From Teratosphaeria epicoccoides (taxonomy: Eukaryota; Ascomycota; Dothideomycetes; Mycosphaerellales; Teratosphaeriaceae), in assembly GCA_021401465.1 (NCBI GenBank), contig JADDMT010000099.1:43510-107509 (forward strand): a DNA stretch of 64,000 nucleotides, written 5' to 3'. Each line of letters starts with the position of its first letter. Position 1 is the first letter of the stretch. The position numbers and the translations under genes are program-made. Positions 33,348-43,705 of the stretch are shown one piece after another. Under the pieces are notes generated by a model, which had not been told where the DNA came from, ran no database searches, and saw nothing but the letters and a program-made list of their open reading frames with translations.

Positions 33348-34540
33348 TGCTTTCATGAGTGATGAGTGACGAATCCGACTTGGATGTGCATGCATGCATG
33401 GCTTGGAGGACTTTGAATGACAGTGGCCGTTGGATGATCGCATTGGCAGGTTACTGGACGCGTCTATATATGGTTTGCTCTAGGAGACATGCGCTAGAAT
33501 GCAATATGCTCACATGCTTTTTGCCTGCCTGCCTCTCAAGAGCGCACTCAAAACGTCAACCAATCTTATGAGATCGAGTCGAAATGTGACGAGCTGGGTC
33601 AGGTTCTACCGTATCGATAGATATTTGACGGCGTCAACAAGCAACCCACTGCGATGACAGGCAGTCGATCGTATCGGAAAGCGGTTCCAACGATGCAACT
33701 TAGCCTGATGACACTGGTCCCTGGCGTCACTGGCTGCTGGACGACGCAGATACGGTCCGCCAAGCCGCCAAGCCGTAAGGACCGTTGTCCCGAGTATACT
33801 GCCTTGCGAGTCGGACTGAGCGTCCTTACACCATGTCGCTTACTTCCACGGGACACGGTCAGCGGGAGAGCTCCGCGAAGCTGACGTTGCATCGTCCAGC
33901 TACGCAGTCCAGCCATCAAGGCGACAGTTGCATGGAATGATGCTACGTGCAGGAAGCACAATGGCCTGGGATGTGCTGCCAGTATCGAGCATCTTCGGAC
34001 CGCTGAGTTTGCAGCCTTTGCACTCAGTAGAACTTTCACAAGCCACGTGACGACACAGCTGGACGAGACAGGTACGGCGATGGACCAAATGGTCCGGATC
34101 ATCAAGTCCCGCTTGTACTCCCCGCCACAGGTCACAGGATGGTCACTGAGGCTCTCGTATAAGACCGCAGCGCTCAGCAATGACCCTGGCCGCGGCTGGG
34201 ACTGTGCTAGGGAGCATGCAGGGCACACCACGAACCGACGTGGCTATATCTCGGATACATGGCGTTATGGAGACCGGAGCGCCTGAAGCCTGCGGCATTT
34301 GGGACCTGTAGCGAGCTTCTTCACCCCTTTTAGGAAAGTCTCGATGGATGACCATGCCTCTACGGATGACTTTTCAATGCTGCTTCCACCGCGCTCGACG
34401 CGAGCCCGCTAGTCGCCCCTTGAGCTTGCCAAGGCATACCCGCCATGAATCGGGCTGGAAATCGCCAGCGGCAGCGAAGTCATGTTGAACTCATCTTGCT
34501 TCTATGCACTTTGACGTAGCTTGGCGATGAAGAGAATAAA
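33348..34540. other. intergenic
   Basis: About 1.2 kb without a supported gene. It should contain the promoter of the PTH11-like gene. Confidence 0.35.
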
Positions 34541-35795
34541 ATGTCACAAGCCCTCCGACCACATGAACTCTCCTTCCATGGCACGCACATCCCCAGAATG
34601 CACTCCGACAAGCGACGCGCATTTCTGGCTACCACTGTGCTGTTCTTTGCTACATCATGGCTCACATTTTGCCTAAGGGTCTATGTGCGGGCATACATGC
34701 TTCGCCACTTTGGGCGCGACGACTGGACTATGGCAGCTACTCAGCTTCTTCTGACTGCGTATCTGATTGGCCAGATCGGGGTCTACATACACGGCGGTGG
34801 CATGCATACGTCGCAGATCTCGCCATGGCACAGGTCAAAGGCGATGCAGGTCAGTCGTAGTCTGACAATCCTGAACTTGGTCTGCGCTCATGACCTTCCA
34901 GTACATACTTGCCGTTGAGATGCTGTACATTGTGACCAACAACACCCTCAAATTCGCCATAAGCCTTTTCGTTCTTCGAGTCGCACGCAACAAGGTGCAT
35001 CGTCGCATCATCTACGTCGTGCTCACGGTCTCGGTCGCTTATAGCGTGGCTTTTGTCGTCGTGCTTATGTTGCAGTGCAATCCGCCGAGCGCATATTGGG
35101 AGACCAGACATATCAAAGGCCACCACTGCGCAAATATCGAACTGTTTTTGGATTTCAATTACGGCATCTCTGGCCTCAATGCTATGGCAGATTGGACGAT
35201 CGCGGTACTCCCCATCTTCGTGGTACGGCAGACGACCATGCCGCTCCATCAGAAGCGACTCGTGGCTGGCATCCTTGCGTTGGGAGCCTTGGGATCTGCC
35301 GCGACGTTCGTACGTCTGCCGTTTTTCAATGGACTGAAGTCAGAGTATGATGGTGAAGCGGGAGACTTCCTCTGTACGCGCGACAGGACCACACTCAATG
35401 CATCGGCTGACCTATAGACTTTAGATACGATGACACACGCAGTGATCTGGACAATAGTCGAAGTGGGCGTGGGTACCACAGCTGCCAATATCGCGACTTT
35501 GAGGCCACTTCTCACAGGATGCCGACGAGTGTTGAACAGAAGAAGCACAGCGCGGACTGCACCCCTCGTTGTTGCAACAGACCTGCCACGCATCGGTATC
35601 CTGCCAAGTATCGAAAAGCCGGCGCCAGCGTTCATATCTGTCGACCAGCGAGAGGACGAGATTGACTGGGGAGATGGCTGGGAGCCTCACCAATGTGAGG
35701 CCAAGCTTGAAGCTCGACCAGTACCGTGCAGCATTGGGGGTCCAAGTCTTTCACGTCCTGGTGACGGTCGAGGTCTGGTCAAGTGCCTGGGTTGA
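34541..35795 (+). CDS. PTH11-like/fungal rhodopsin-domain membrane protein
   Basis: Three exons: 34541-34849, 34902-35373 and 35425-35795; introns of 52 and 51 bases; 383 residues. Seven membrane helices are visible: near residues 27-47, 61-80, 108-128, 141-160, 185-203, 221-240 and 264-285. Diagnostic family pieces are RVYVRAYMLRHFGRDDWTM in the first loop, LQCNPPSAYWE, NYGISGLNAMADWTIAVLP and the spliced FLYTMTHAVIWTIVEVGVG. This family includes PTH11-type receptors of filamentous ascomycetes, often without a known ligand. No CFEM domain is present. The tail of about 90 residues is soluble. The last acceptor is the TAG at 35424 rather than the TAG at 35417, because only the former keeps the conserved frame. 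Confidence 0.83.
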
Positions 35796-36184
35796 CAATC
35801 CCTCGGCCAATCCAACGCAAGTATCAGCGTGATGAAAGCAGTGACTTTCTGATGGGTCGTAGTAGCTGACATGGCGGCCTGCGAGAAAATTGACTCATGC
35901 ACTGCGACAGCTCGGAAAATGCTACAAGCGTAATTGAGACCGTGTGCACTGGGCCCAAAATGGCGCCAGTCTGTCTGCTTGAGCTCTGCATACGGTTGAG
36001 GTACGCTTGAACGGACAAAGCAACGCAGAGAGAGGTCCAGGAAGGCGGTGTCCTGATGCGGCGATGGCATGCACGGAACAAAAGACCTGGACGAAGCCCA
36101 CTGTGGCGTCGTGGTGGACATCATCAAACCAAATATTCCTCATCTCACCAATAGTCGACTGGAGGTGCCGCGCCTACTGCAGCC
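35796..36184. other. intergenic, left border of the kinase cluster
   Basis: No gene seen; promoter of kinase A is expected here. Confidence 0.35.
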
Positions 36185-38823
36185 ATGGCCGACCGTCCTC
36201 CAGAAGAGCTGTGGGACTGGCTACAGGAGCAAGCATTCCTTAAGCGACACGATCTTGGTCCAGCAGACAATGACCCGCAGCTTGCCAGAGCGCGACAGAT
36301 CTGGACCCGAGACTACCAAAACCTTCCCATGCCATTTGTCAGAAGGTGTATCCGCTGATGCAGACTGTACTAAATATCGTCCTCAAGCGAGATTCGCTCC
36401 TAGGGCGTGCAAATCGCATCGACGAGTGTCTTCCAACACAAAGAGACGTCGACAAATCATCCGAAATCATTGGTGTGAACATTGCACCCAGACTGGGTCC
36501 ACAAGGCAGGGAGTTTTTGGATCATCGGAAGTTTCTTGGTTGCGTTAAAGCATTTCAAAGTGTTCTCAGAGGCTTTGATACACGGCCAAAGACTGCCGTG
36601 GCTGATGTGAGGCAGGCACTAATCGATAGAGCACGTAGTGACAAGAAGACATCCAGCAGAGCCGTGGCGAAGTACATGGATGATCTTGTGAAAGACTGGC
36701 AACACTCGGCGGAAAGACTGGAAATCGAGATCGAGGACATGTTTGAGGGACTAGCGACCTTCGAGAACACCGAGCAGATGCAGCAAAGGCTGAGAGACCA
36801 GTTCGGGATGGGCCACTCATGGGTGGGAGGCTGGGACATCTTCACCAAAGGCTCGTACGGAGCTCCAAGTCTGTGGTTACGACAAAGCCGCACCGGTTAG
36901 ATTCAAGACGTACGTTTCGCCTCAGCGTAATGATTCATGTCCTGCTAACATACAGCAAGCGCTGTGTCATCAAAGATACGGCTTTGACGCCGAAAGCCTG
37001 GGCGGACAAGGTGAACTTCTTTCATCACGACCCGCTGCAACCTGACAGCGCAGAGCTCACTTGCCCGAACGAGATTGCTGCGATGTACTATCTCCGCTTC
37101 TCCAAGAGTATCGTTCATCAGCGTTCTTGGCGAGTGTTCGAGGATCAGTATATGTACACGCAATATTTGTAGGTCTCAAGGGGACTGGCCCGCCTAGGGA
37201 CCTCAAATGTTAATTCTCGCCTCTGCAGAGAATACTGCCCTTACGGCGACCTGAAACAATTTACGAAATGGTATAGAGAACAATACCGGGAGGCCATCAA
37301 TGCTGTGACGGCTGAGGGTGAGTAAGAACTTTAGCTATGTTGATTCTCCAGCTGCAGCTTCGAGGTAGCCACCAGGACTTTTCTTGGCTTGTGTTCTCCA
37401 TTATCAATGTGGCACCTTCGCTGACCACATCGCTTGTGTTCAGAGCCGAGTACAAAGCCTGGCCTACCAGATGAGGCGAAGCTGGATCAACCCGCTCGCA
37501 GGGCTGCATTAGATCTCCATAGGACAAGACTGTTCGGATGGTTGGAGATCAAATCTGCCTTTGAAGAGGAGAAAGATGCCGCGCTTGTCAAGCTGCATGA
37601 GAAACGGGATGGGATCAAGAGAACTTGGCTGCCGGTGCATACTAGCGACCTCGAGCGGGAGCCATCCGCTAACGGTCTACAGGAAAGCTTCCTTTGGCTG
37701 TGTTTCGAATCCCTTGTTTATGCTGGCCTCCACATGGGTGGGCAGCCAGGAAACCTTGGACGTAAGCTTGGCTGGGAAGTCATCCTATATCTCGACTTGA
37801 AGTCGGCAAATGTGTTTCTGGGCGAGCCGGGACAGGACTATGGTGAGGGCTATGCGATCCCAAAGAGTACGTGGATGCTAGTTTTTGCTGCGCACCTACT
37901 GACTGGCAAAGTCGGGGATTTTGGCGTATCTAGAATTGTACCACTGCACGACGACACCATCAAACTCCTTCAATTACTGTGGCACTCGGTACAACAGAGC
38001 TCCCGAGCAGACTCTGCACATCTACCCGAGCGAGGACGAAAGACGGCGCATGGATTCCAATACCAACGTCTGGGGAGTTGCCATGGTCATGTGGTCGCTC
38101 ATCGAGTATGGCCATTCAGTTATCACGATCAAGCGTAACGTCGCTAATGCCATGTGCTTCGGGGCCGAACCGGGTGATCACCGCCTGGAGTGGGAGGATG
38201 AAGCCGGAAACGATGGCGATCCTGATACGCTGCTGCAACCGAACTTCAGGGCGCGAGAGTGCAAACGCTACTCCTCCGCACTGCGACGACTCATCATGCG
38301 CTGCCTCGAGTACCACCAGACAGACAGACCAAGTTTCTCGGAAATACTTGCAGAAGTCCGTGCTCATGTTGAGGGTGCGGAGGCACCCCAAGATATTGTC
38401 GATATGCTGGAAGAGCGTGGCCTGGACACTCCGCTGCGCGAGCTCGGGGTGAAAAATGTGCGGATACAGGAGGACAAGTGGCTGACTGGTGGTCCCCTTG
38501 TGGACTTGGCAGCAGGGCCTCCGGACGACATGGACTCGTTTCCTCGTATGCCGTCGGTTGAGGCTCCTCATGACGACATCACGGGCGGCGTGGTTAGGGA
38601 CAATGTCGATTGTGAAGGGGACGCCGTACCACATGGAGACAGCCCTTCCATGGCAGGGGCCTTGGCCGAAATGAGTCTTGATGCTGCGGATGCTTCAGCG
38701 CAGGGAGCTGCTGAGCACAGGTCCGGCGATCGAAAGCGGAGATACGATACCCCTATAAACGAACCGCACAAGCGAAGTAAAGTTAGATCACCGGAGCAAC
38801 GGATTGGTGGCGATGCTTGGTAG
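36185..38823 (+). pseudogene. divergent protein kinase A, broken
   Basis: Proposed exons: 36185-36337, 36388-36909, 36960-37168, 37229-37317, 37444-37866 and 37912-38823. The N-terminus MADRPPEELWDWLQEQ precedes a helical region. The ATP loop is GSYGAPSLWLRQ. An in-frame TAG at 36898-36900 interrupts the next strand (SRTG, stop, IQD). The Lys strand RCVIKDTAL and the hinge YLEYCPYGDLKQF follow. The catalytic loop reads ILYLDLKSANVFLG, so His and Arg of HRD are replaced while Asp, Lys and Asn remain. The DFG motif is intact (IGDFGVSRI). Near 37940-37985 the frame shifts by one base before CGTRYNRAPEQ. The C-lobe then runs NTNVWGVAMVMWSLIEYG to a tail ending at 38823. Phases are consistent with kinase B, its tandem copy. 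The stop plus shift indicate a pseudogene, or a very recent break. Confidence 0.78.
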
Positions 38824-39376
38824 ACAGAAGATATCTGGCAGAGGGCAGGTCGAGCCTCACGTCAGTTTCCATCAACCAGCTTGTTTGCTCATATGGAGGA
38901 GTGCTCGTTGGCGAGGCGGACTGCTTGCGACCTTTTATTGATAGAGCCGATCGTCTGATGATGCTGCTGACTGCTCAAAATACCTTCTCAAATGCTTGTC
39001 ACTTGACCTGTCGACCTCTTGACTAGTTGGTTGACCGATGGACCGCTGCCTACATCGGTTCCAACAACAGAAAAGGGGTGTTGGTATCTCCTCGCACAAG
39101 ACAGTTGTATATTGCATTTCTGCCACGTCACAGCCGCGCCAGGCGGAAGGTCGCTGCAAAGACGTGCAAAAGTTCCATTGATGCACAATGAATATGATGC
39201 ACAAAATGACTTCGAGCTCAATGCGGGACAGCCTTTGTTCAGACATTGCTCGCCTTTGTTCACACGGCTTCCGGATGCAGACCGGCTTGCTTGCCCAATT
39301 CTTAATGCACCCCTAGGCCGCCCATCAATGCTCATGCCACATCTCCAACACTCCCCGTCATCAATCTGCTGCAGCA
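38824..39376. other. intergenic within the kinase cluster
   Basis: Between tandem kinases A and B. No gene seen; promoter of kinase B expected. Confidence 0.35.
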
Positions 39377-41831
39377 ATGGCCAGCGCCGCCGTCCCCGAC
39401 CCAGATCGGGAGACCTGGATCGAATGGGAGATCAAACTGAGAGCCGGGACGGGCGAGGTCCGGGCGAGCTTCCGCGAGGCGCTGGAGAAGTGCTGGGACG
39501 GCAGCTTCAAACACGACTTCAGGAGGGACATTGCCCGGGAACTGAGACTGCTGCACGACTTCGAGGAAGTCTACGAGGCGAACAAGCAGGAGGTCGACGC
39601 TTGGGACTACGAGGACCCGTACGAGGATGTCGACGCCGTGCTGGCGGAGAAGAAGGCAGCGTACCTGGCTTACGGCGACGCGGCGGCCGATGACGGGAAG
39701 TGTCTGGCGGCCGTCGCCAAGGTGCTCGCGCGTGGCCCGCGCGAGTGCGGATCGAGCCTGGAGAGGGTCGAGGACTTGCAGGAGGAGCTGAGAGGGGAGC
39801 TGGACGCCTATCGCAGCCGCAGCGACACGCTTGCACCGGAGACGGTCATTGCAGTGAGAGAGGAGGCGCGCGAGTTCCGTGGCGCGCGCGAAAGGGAGGC
39901 TGCGCTCGGCCGGAACTGGGTCGGTTCGTGGCAGCTGGGACTGTGTGTTGACTCCTTGTCGAGAATGGGTACTTCGACAGACGTGCTGACGAGGTTTTTA
40001 GCGGCTCTTACGGCAGCGTGAGGTTGTGGGTGAAGCAGAACCGCAAGGGCCTCATCGTCGATGTACGTACTCGCTGCCGCTGCACGCCTTTTCCTCTCCC
40101 CCCATCCCCCGTACTACCCTCGCTGACATGCTACTTCCGGGGGCACAGAGAGTCGCCATCAAGGACACCGGGCCGAGCTGTGACGAACATGGCGAGCCGA
40201 TCCTGAGCTCGCGTGCGGACAGGACACATCCCGGGTGTCTTTGGGTAAGGCTGGCATTTCCCGACAACGCATCAATTCTGAGGCCAGATGTCACGCGGCA
40301 CGGTTCAGGAGACGCTGACGCGAAGCACACAGGAGGACGGCGTGAACTACTGGTACCCGCCGCGCCACCACGAAACGCCGCTCGCATACAGCCGGAGCAC
40401 GCTGATCGAGGTCCTGGCGCCCTACAAGCTGCGCGGCCGCATCGGCAGCGAGAACATCGTGACGCTCCGCAACTGGCGTCTCGACACCCCGCGCCACCAC
40501 CTCCGCCTCTATCAAGAGTTCGTCCCCCCCCCTCTCTGAAAAAAAGAGCCCATCTCACTAACGTCGGAAACCCTCCAAAACCCAGATTCTGCCCCTTCAG
40601 CGACATGCACGACGTCTTCATCTCCAGCCCGCGCCGCCCGCACAACGAAAGCATGCTCTGGCACACCTTCGAAAGCCTGTGCCGCGTCGGGATCCTCTTC
40701 GAGCGCGGCACGCTCGACACGCACGCGCCCGCGCCGCAGCTGGACCCCGGCGGGGAGACGTGGCCGCTGATCGTGCACCGGGACTGGAAGCCCGCGAACC
40801 TGATGCTGGCCCCGGCGCTGCGGGACCGCTGGCGCGGATTCCCGACGCCCAAGGTCGGGGACTTCGGGCTCGCGCTGATGATCGGGCCGCGCGATCGGCG
40901 CGCGCCGGCGGAGTTCGACCTCGCGGGGACGCCCGGGTGTCGGGCGCCCGAGGTGGCGGGGGAGGTGGTGGAGGGGACGTGGACGGCGGTGACGAAGCCC
41001 GGGTCGTGGACGGATGTGTATGGGGTGGGGATGGTGCTGTGGTCGTTGATGCATCGGGTGGAGGGGGATGCGCGGCTGTCGTGGGAGCAGGGGTGGATGG
41101 AGGTGGAGGATCGGCCGGCAGACACGGGGGAGGGCTTGGCGCGGGAGTCGGGGTTCACGAGGGAGGTGGAGGAGGAGTTTTCGGCGGAGCTGGTCGGGTT
41201 GGTGCGGAGGTGTATTCGGTACCGGGTCGCGGATCGGCCGACGTTTCGGTGGGTGTTGAGGAGGATCCAGCGGGTGGTGGGGAGTGACGTGAGGGCGGCC
41301 GAGGGCAGCTTGAGGGATGCGGGGGCGGACGACCCGAGGTTTCGGGAGGGGATGTGGGTGGGTGAGGAGAAGTGGCCGTTGTACTCGTTGCTGGCGAAGG
41401 TGCAGCCGAGGGTTCTGGGTCGGCGGCCGGCGAAAGCAGGGCCGAAGCCGTCGAGGGATGGCCGCGGTCGGTCTGGCGCGGACTCTGATGATGATGATGA
41501 CGATGATGATGATGATGATGAAGATGGTCCTCCTGGCGGTCAACCGGGCGCGGAACTCCGGAGTCCCTCGCCCCGGCCGCCGCCGAAGCAAGCGCGAAAG
41601 AAGGGGAGAGGTCATGGCGGGAGGAAAGGGAAGAAGCGCAGGAAGGACGATGACGATAACGATGATGGTGGTGGTGGTGGTGGTGATGGTGAAGGAGACG
41701 ATCAGGCTCCACCGGTGAAAAAGGCCAAAGTGGCGTCCAAACCTCCGGCAAAGAAGAAGAAGAAGGATGCCCCCCCGCCGCCGACGGATCGGAAGTTGAG
41801 ATCTCGAGGAGCAGATGGGAAGACGAAGTGA
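39377..41831 (+). CDS. divergent protein kinase B, intact
   Basis: Five exons: 39377-39942, 40002-40062, 40149-40244, 40288-40517 and 40586-41831; 732 residues. Residues 1-185 are a charged helical domain starting DRETWIEWEIKL. The kinase core follows. The Gly-rich loop GLGSYGSVRLWVK lies at about 188-200. The ATP-anchoring Lys is in RVAIKDT (K214). An insert of about 70 residues precedes VTLRNWRLDTPRHHLRLYQ and the hinge FCPFSDMHDVF. The catalytic loop VHRDWKPANLML has D384 and N389; DFG is at 410-412; APE at about 438-440. The C-lobe has SWTDVYGVGMVLWSL. The tail (from about 560) has a run of Asp, then Lys/Arg- and Gly-rich stretches (AKKKKKDAPPPP), suggesting a nuclear protein. All residues needed for catalysis are present. 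The family resembles no kinase class that I can name. The gene is markedly GC-rich. Copies A, C and D surround it. Confidence 0.85.
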
Positions 41832-41923
41832 ATCTGTTTTTTCTTTTCTGTTTTCTTCCTTTTTTGTGTAGATCAACGTAGCCTCATTCCCGTGTTCGTA
41901 GCTACAGACAGCAACTTCAGCCC

Positions 41924-42982
41924 TCACTCCTCCTCCCCACTCCTCCCACCATCCTCTCCCTCCTCGTCCTCCTCCTCCTCCTCATCATCGACAAGCGGCA
42001 CCACCCGAAAATCCACAAACACCACCCCATCCTCTCCCGCACCCTCCACCTCGACCAAGAACTGCGCACTCAACACCCCGTCCCCATCCAGCCTCAAGCT
42101 CACCTTGGTGGCGACGCCCATGGCACTCCGGGCCGCCTTGAGCAACCCAAACCGAAACCTCGCAGAAATCTTCTCCCCACACTGATGCGTTTCCAGAATC
42201 CCAGCCCCATCACCACCACCACGAGCAGCGGCACCATCACCCGCCCTCCACTCCACGCGAGCATCGCCCAGGGCTCCGGACGCCTTGAGCGCGAGATGGG
42301 CACCCGGGCGGGAGGACGGGGTGGCGGTGATGGTGACGGTCTCGGGACTCACATGGGCCAGTTCCGTGACGGCGTCGAGGAGGGCGGACGAGGGCATGAT
42401 GGTTTTCACGGCCACATTCTCCCGATGAAAGGGGATTTCTTCGGTGGTCTCCGCCTCGTAGGTGGTCAAGTCGGCGGTCGTGGTGACGCCGGATTCGGAG
42501 GTGTGGAGGCGCAGAGGCTGTCCCGGGCCGTCGTAGGTGAATGTGCAGACGCCGTCCACGCCGAATGTGTGATTCGAGAGGGCGGTGAAGCCCGCGTGGC
42601 GACGGAGGCGGTGTGCGGCGAAGGCATCACGGTCCCCTTGTCCTCCTCCCGCAGGTTTCCTCGAGGCGATAGGGTCGGAGAGGGAGAATATGTTCAGGGT
42701 TTCGAGGAGGGATGCGAGGTTGATTTCGAACACGGGTGAGTCAGGGGGATCGTCTTGAGAGGAGGGTGGAGGTGTCGGGTGGTAGTTGTAGGTGGTGAAG
42801 AGGTGGCAGGGGAGGTGGACGAAGGCTTCGAGGACGCTGGTGGAGGCGGTGGTGAAGCGGAGGCCGGTGGGGGTGAGGTGGACTCGAGCGGATTTGGCGA
42901 AGGCGATGGTGCGGAGGAGGGGGAGGAGGGGAGCGCGGGTGGTGGAGCAGGTGGCCGCGAAGAGGGGTGGTGGGGGTGGCAT
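41924..42982 (-). CDS. RAD1: DNA damage checkpoint clamp subunit Rad1
   Basis: Single exon, 352 residues, ATG at 42982. The protein has the two-lobed PCNA-like fold of Rad1. Conserved parts are ATCSTTRAPLLPLLRTIAFA with ARVHLTPTGLRFTT at the start, VFEINLASLLETLNIF, CTFTYDGPGQPLRL and ILETHQCGEKISARFRFGLL, followed by AMGVATKVSLRLDGDGVLSAQ. It ends with an acidic tail (VDDEEEEEDEEGE). Rad1 forms the 9-1-1 ring with Rad9 and Hus1, loaded at damaged DNA by Rad24-RFC to activate Mec1/ATR signalling. The OST5 stop lies 51 bases upstream on the same strand, so the RAD1 promoter must overlap that gene. Kinase B ends 92 bases away in the convergent direction. Confidence 0.9.
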   Translation of the reverse strand: MPPPPPLFAATCSTTRAPLLPLLRTIAFAKSARVHLTPTGLRFTTASTSVLEAFVHLPCHLFTTYNYHPTPPPSSQDDPPDSPVFEINLASLLETLNIFSLSDPIASRKPAGGGQGDRDAFAAHRLRRHAGFTALSNHTFGVDGVCTFTYDGPGQPLRLHTSESGVTTTADLTTYEAETTEEIPFHRENVAVKTIMPSSALLDAVTELAHVSPETVTITATPSSRPGAHLALKASGALGDARVEWRAGDGAAARGGGDGAGILETHQCGEKISARFRFGLLKAARSAMGVATKVSLRLDGDGVLSAQFLVEVEGAGEDGVVFVDFRVVPLVDDEEEEEDEEGEDGGRSGEEE

Positions 42983-43033
42983 GGTGTTCTTTGGTGGTGG
43001 GGTTGATGGGGTGGTATCATCGAGTGCTGGAGA

Positions 43034-43420
43034 TCATACGTAGACGCCGACGGCGCAGATCATGTAGACGGCACCGAAACTGGAAGGCGCGTTAGCCGGG
43101 GAGGGGTGAGGCGGGGGTGAGGGGACAGAAGGTGGTTACCCGAATGCGAGGGAGGCGGGGACGGCATAGATGGGGAGGCTTTTGAGGGAGTTGTCTGGGA
43201 GATGTCATCAGTTCATGCGTGTTGGTTGAGGGAGGAGGGGGGAGGAGGAGGGGGGAGGGGGGAGGAGGAGTGACATACTCAGACCAAACAGCCCCGTCAA
43301 GAGTAGGGCAGCGAGCAGCAGGAGGAAGGCGACAGTGAATTGGGCGTGCTTGCTGATGGTGGACTGGAAGGGCTGATTGGCCGAAGCTTCCCAGAGGTGG
43401 AGGAGCGGAGTGGGCGACAT
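43034..43420 (-). CDS. OST5: oligosaccharyltransferase subunit Ost5
   Basis: Three exons: 43279-43420, 43140-43194 and 43034-43079; introns of 84 and 60 bases; 80 residues. The protein has two membrane helices: residues about 26-46 (FTVAFLLLLAALLLTGLFGL) and 61-80. It ends FGAVYMICAVGVYV, the signature of Ost5/TMEM258. Ost5 is a small ER-membrane subunit of the complex that transfers the N-glycan to nascent proteins, associated with Ost1. The length matches the family (about 80-86). The gene is divergent from GCN5 and closely followed by RAD1. Confidence 0.85.
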
Positions 43421-43705
43421 GGGGGGGGTTGTGTCGTGCTTGATGATGCTGTGTCGTGCCTGATGATGCTGTGTGGTGAGAGTGACGATGATGATGATGA
43501 TGATGATGATGATGCTGTCTGTGTCTGTGTCTTTGTTGATGATGCTGGACGAACACCTGGCTCGGCTTGGGCGGGTAGATCCGACAGCCGAGCCCATTTA
43601 CACCCCTCTACACCATCTCCATCTCCATCTCCATCTCCATCTCCATCTCCACCGTCTCCATCTCCACCACCTCCACCACCTCCACCACCTCCACCATCTC
43701 CAGTC
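43421..43705. promoter_or_regulatory. OST5-GCN5 divergent promoter with microsatellites
   Basis: The 285 bases between two start codons contain a GAT trinucleotide run (about 43484-43514) and a hexanucleotide tract of CTCCAT then CTCCAC units (about 43613-43699). The tract ends just before the GCN5 ATG, so it should lie in the GCN5 leader as a pyrimidine-rich strand. Confidence 0.6.
43613..43699. repeat. CTCCAT/CTCCAC hexanucleotide repeat
   Basis: Imperfect tandem units of six bases, first CTCCAT and then CTCCAC, directly upstream of the GCN5 start codon. Confidence 0.9.

Noticed and set aside
40512..41927. Minus-strand ORF of 471 codons opposite kinase B
   Set aside because: It is a by-product of GC-rich codon use on the coding strand; composition is Pro/Arg/His-rich without motif, while the plus strand shows complete kinase motifs.
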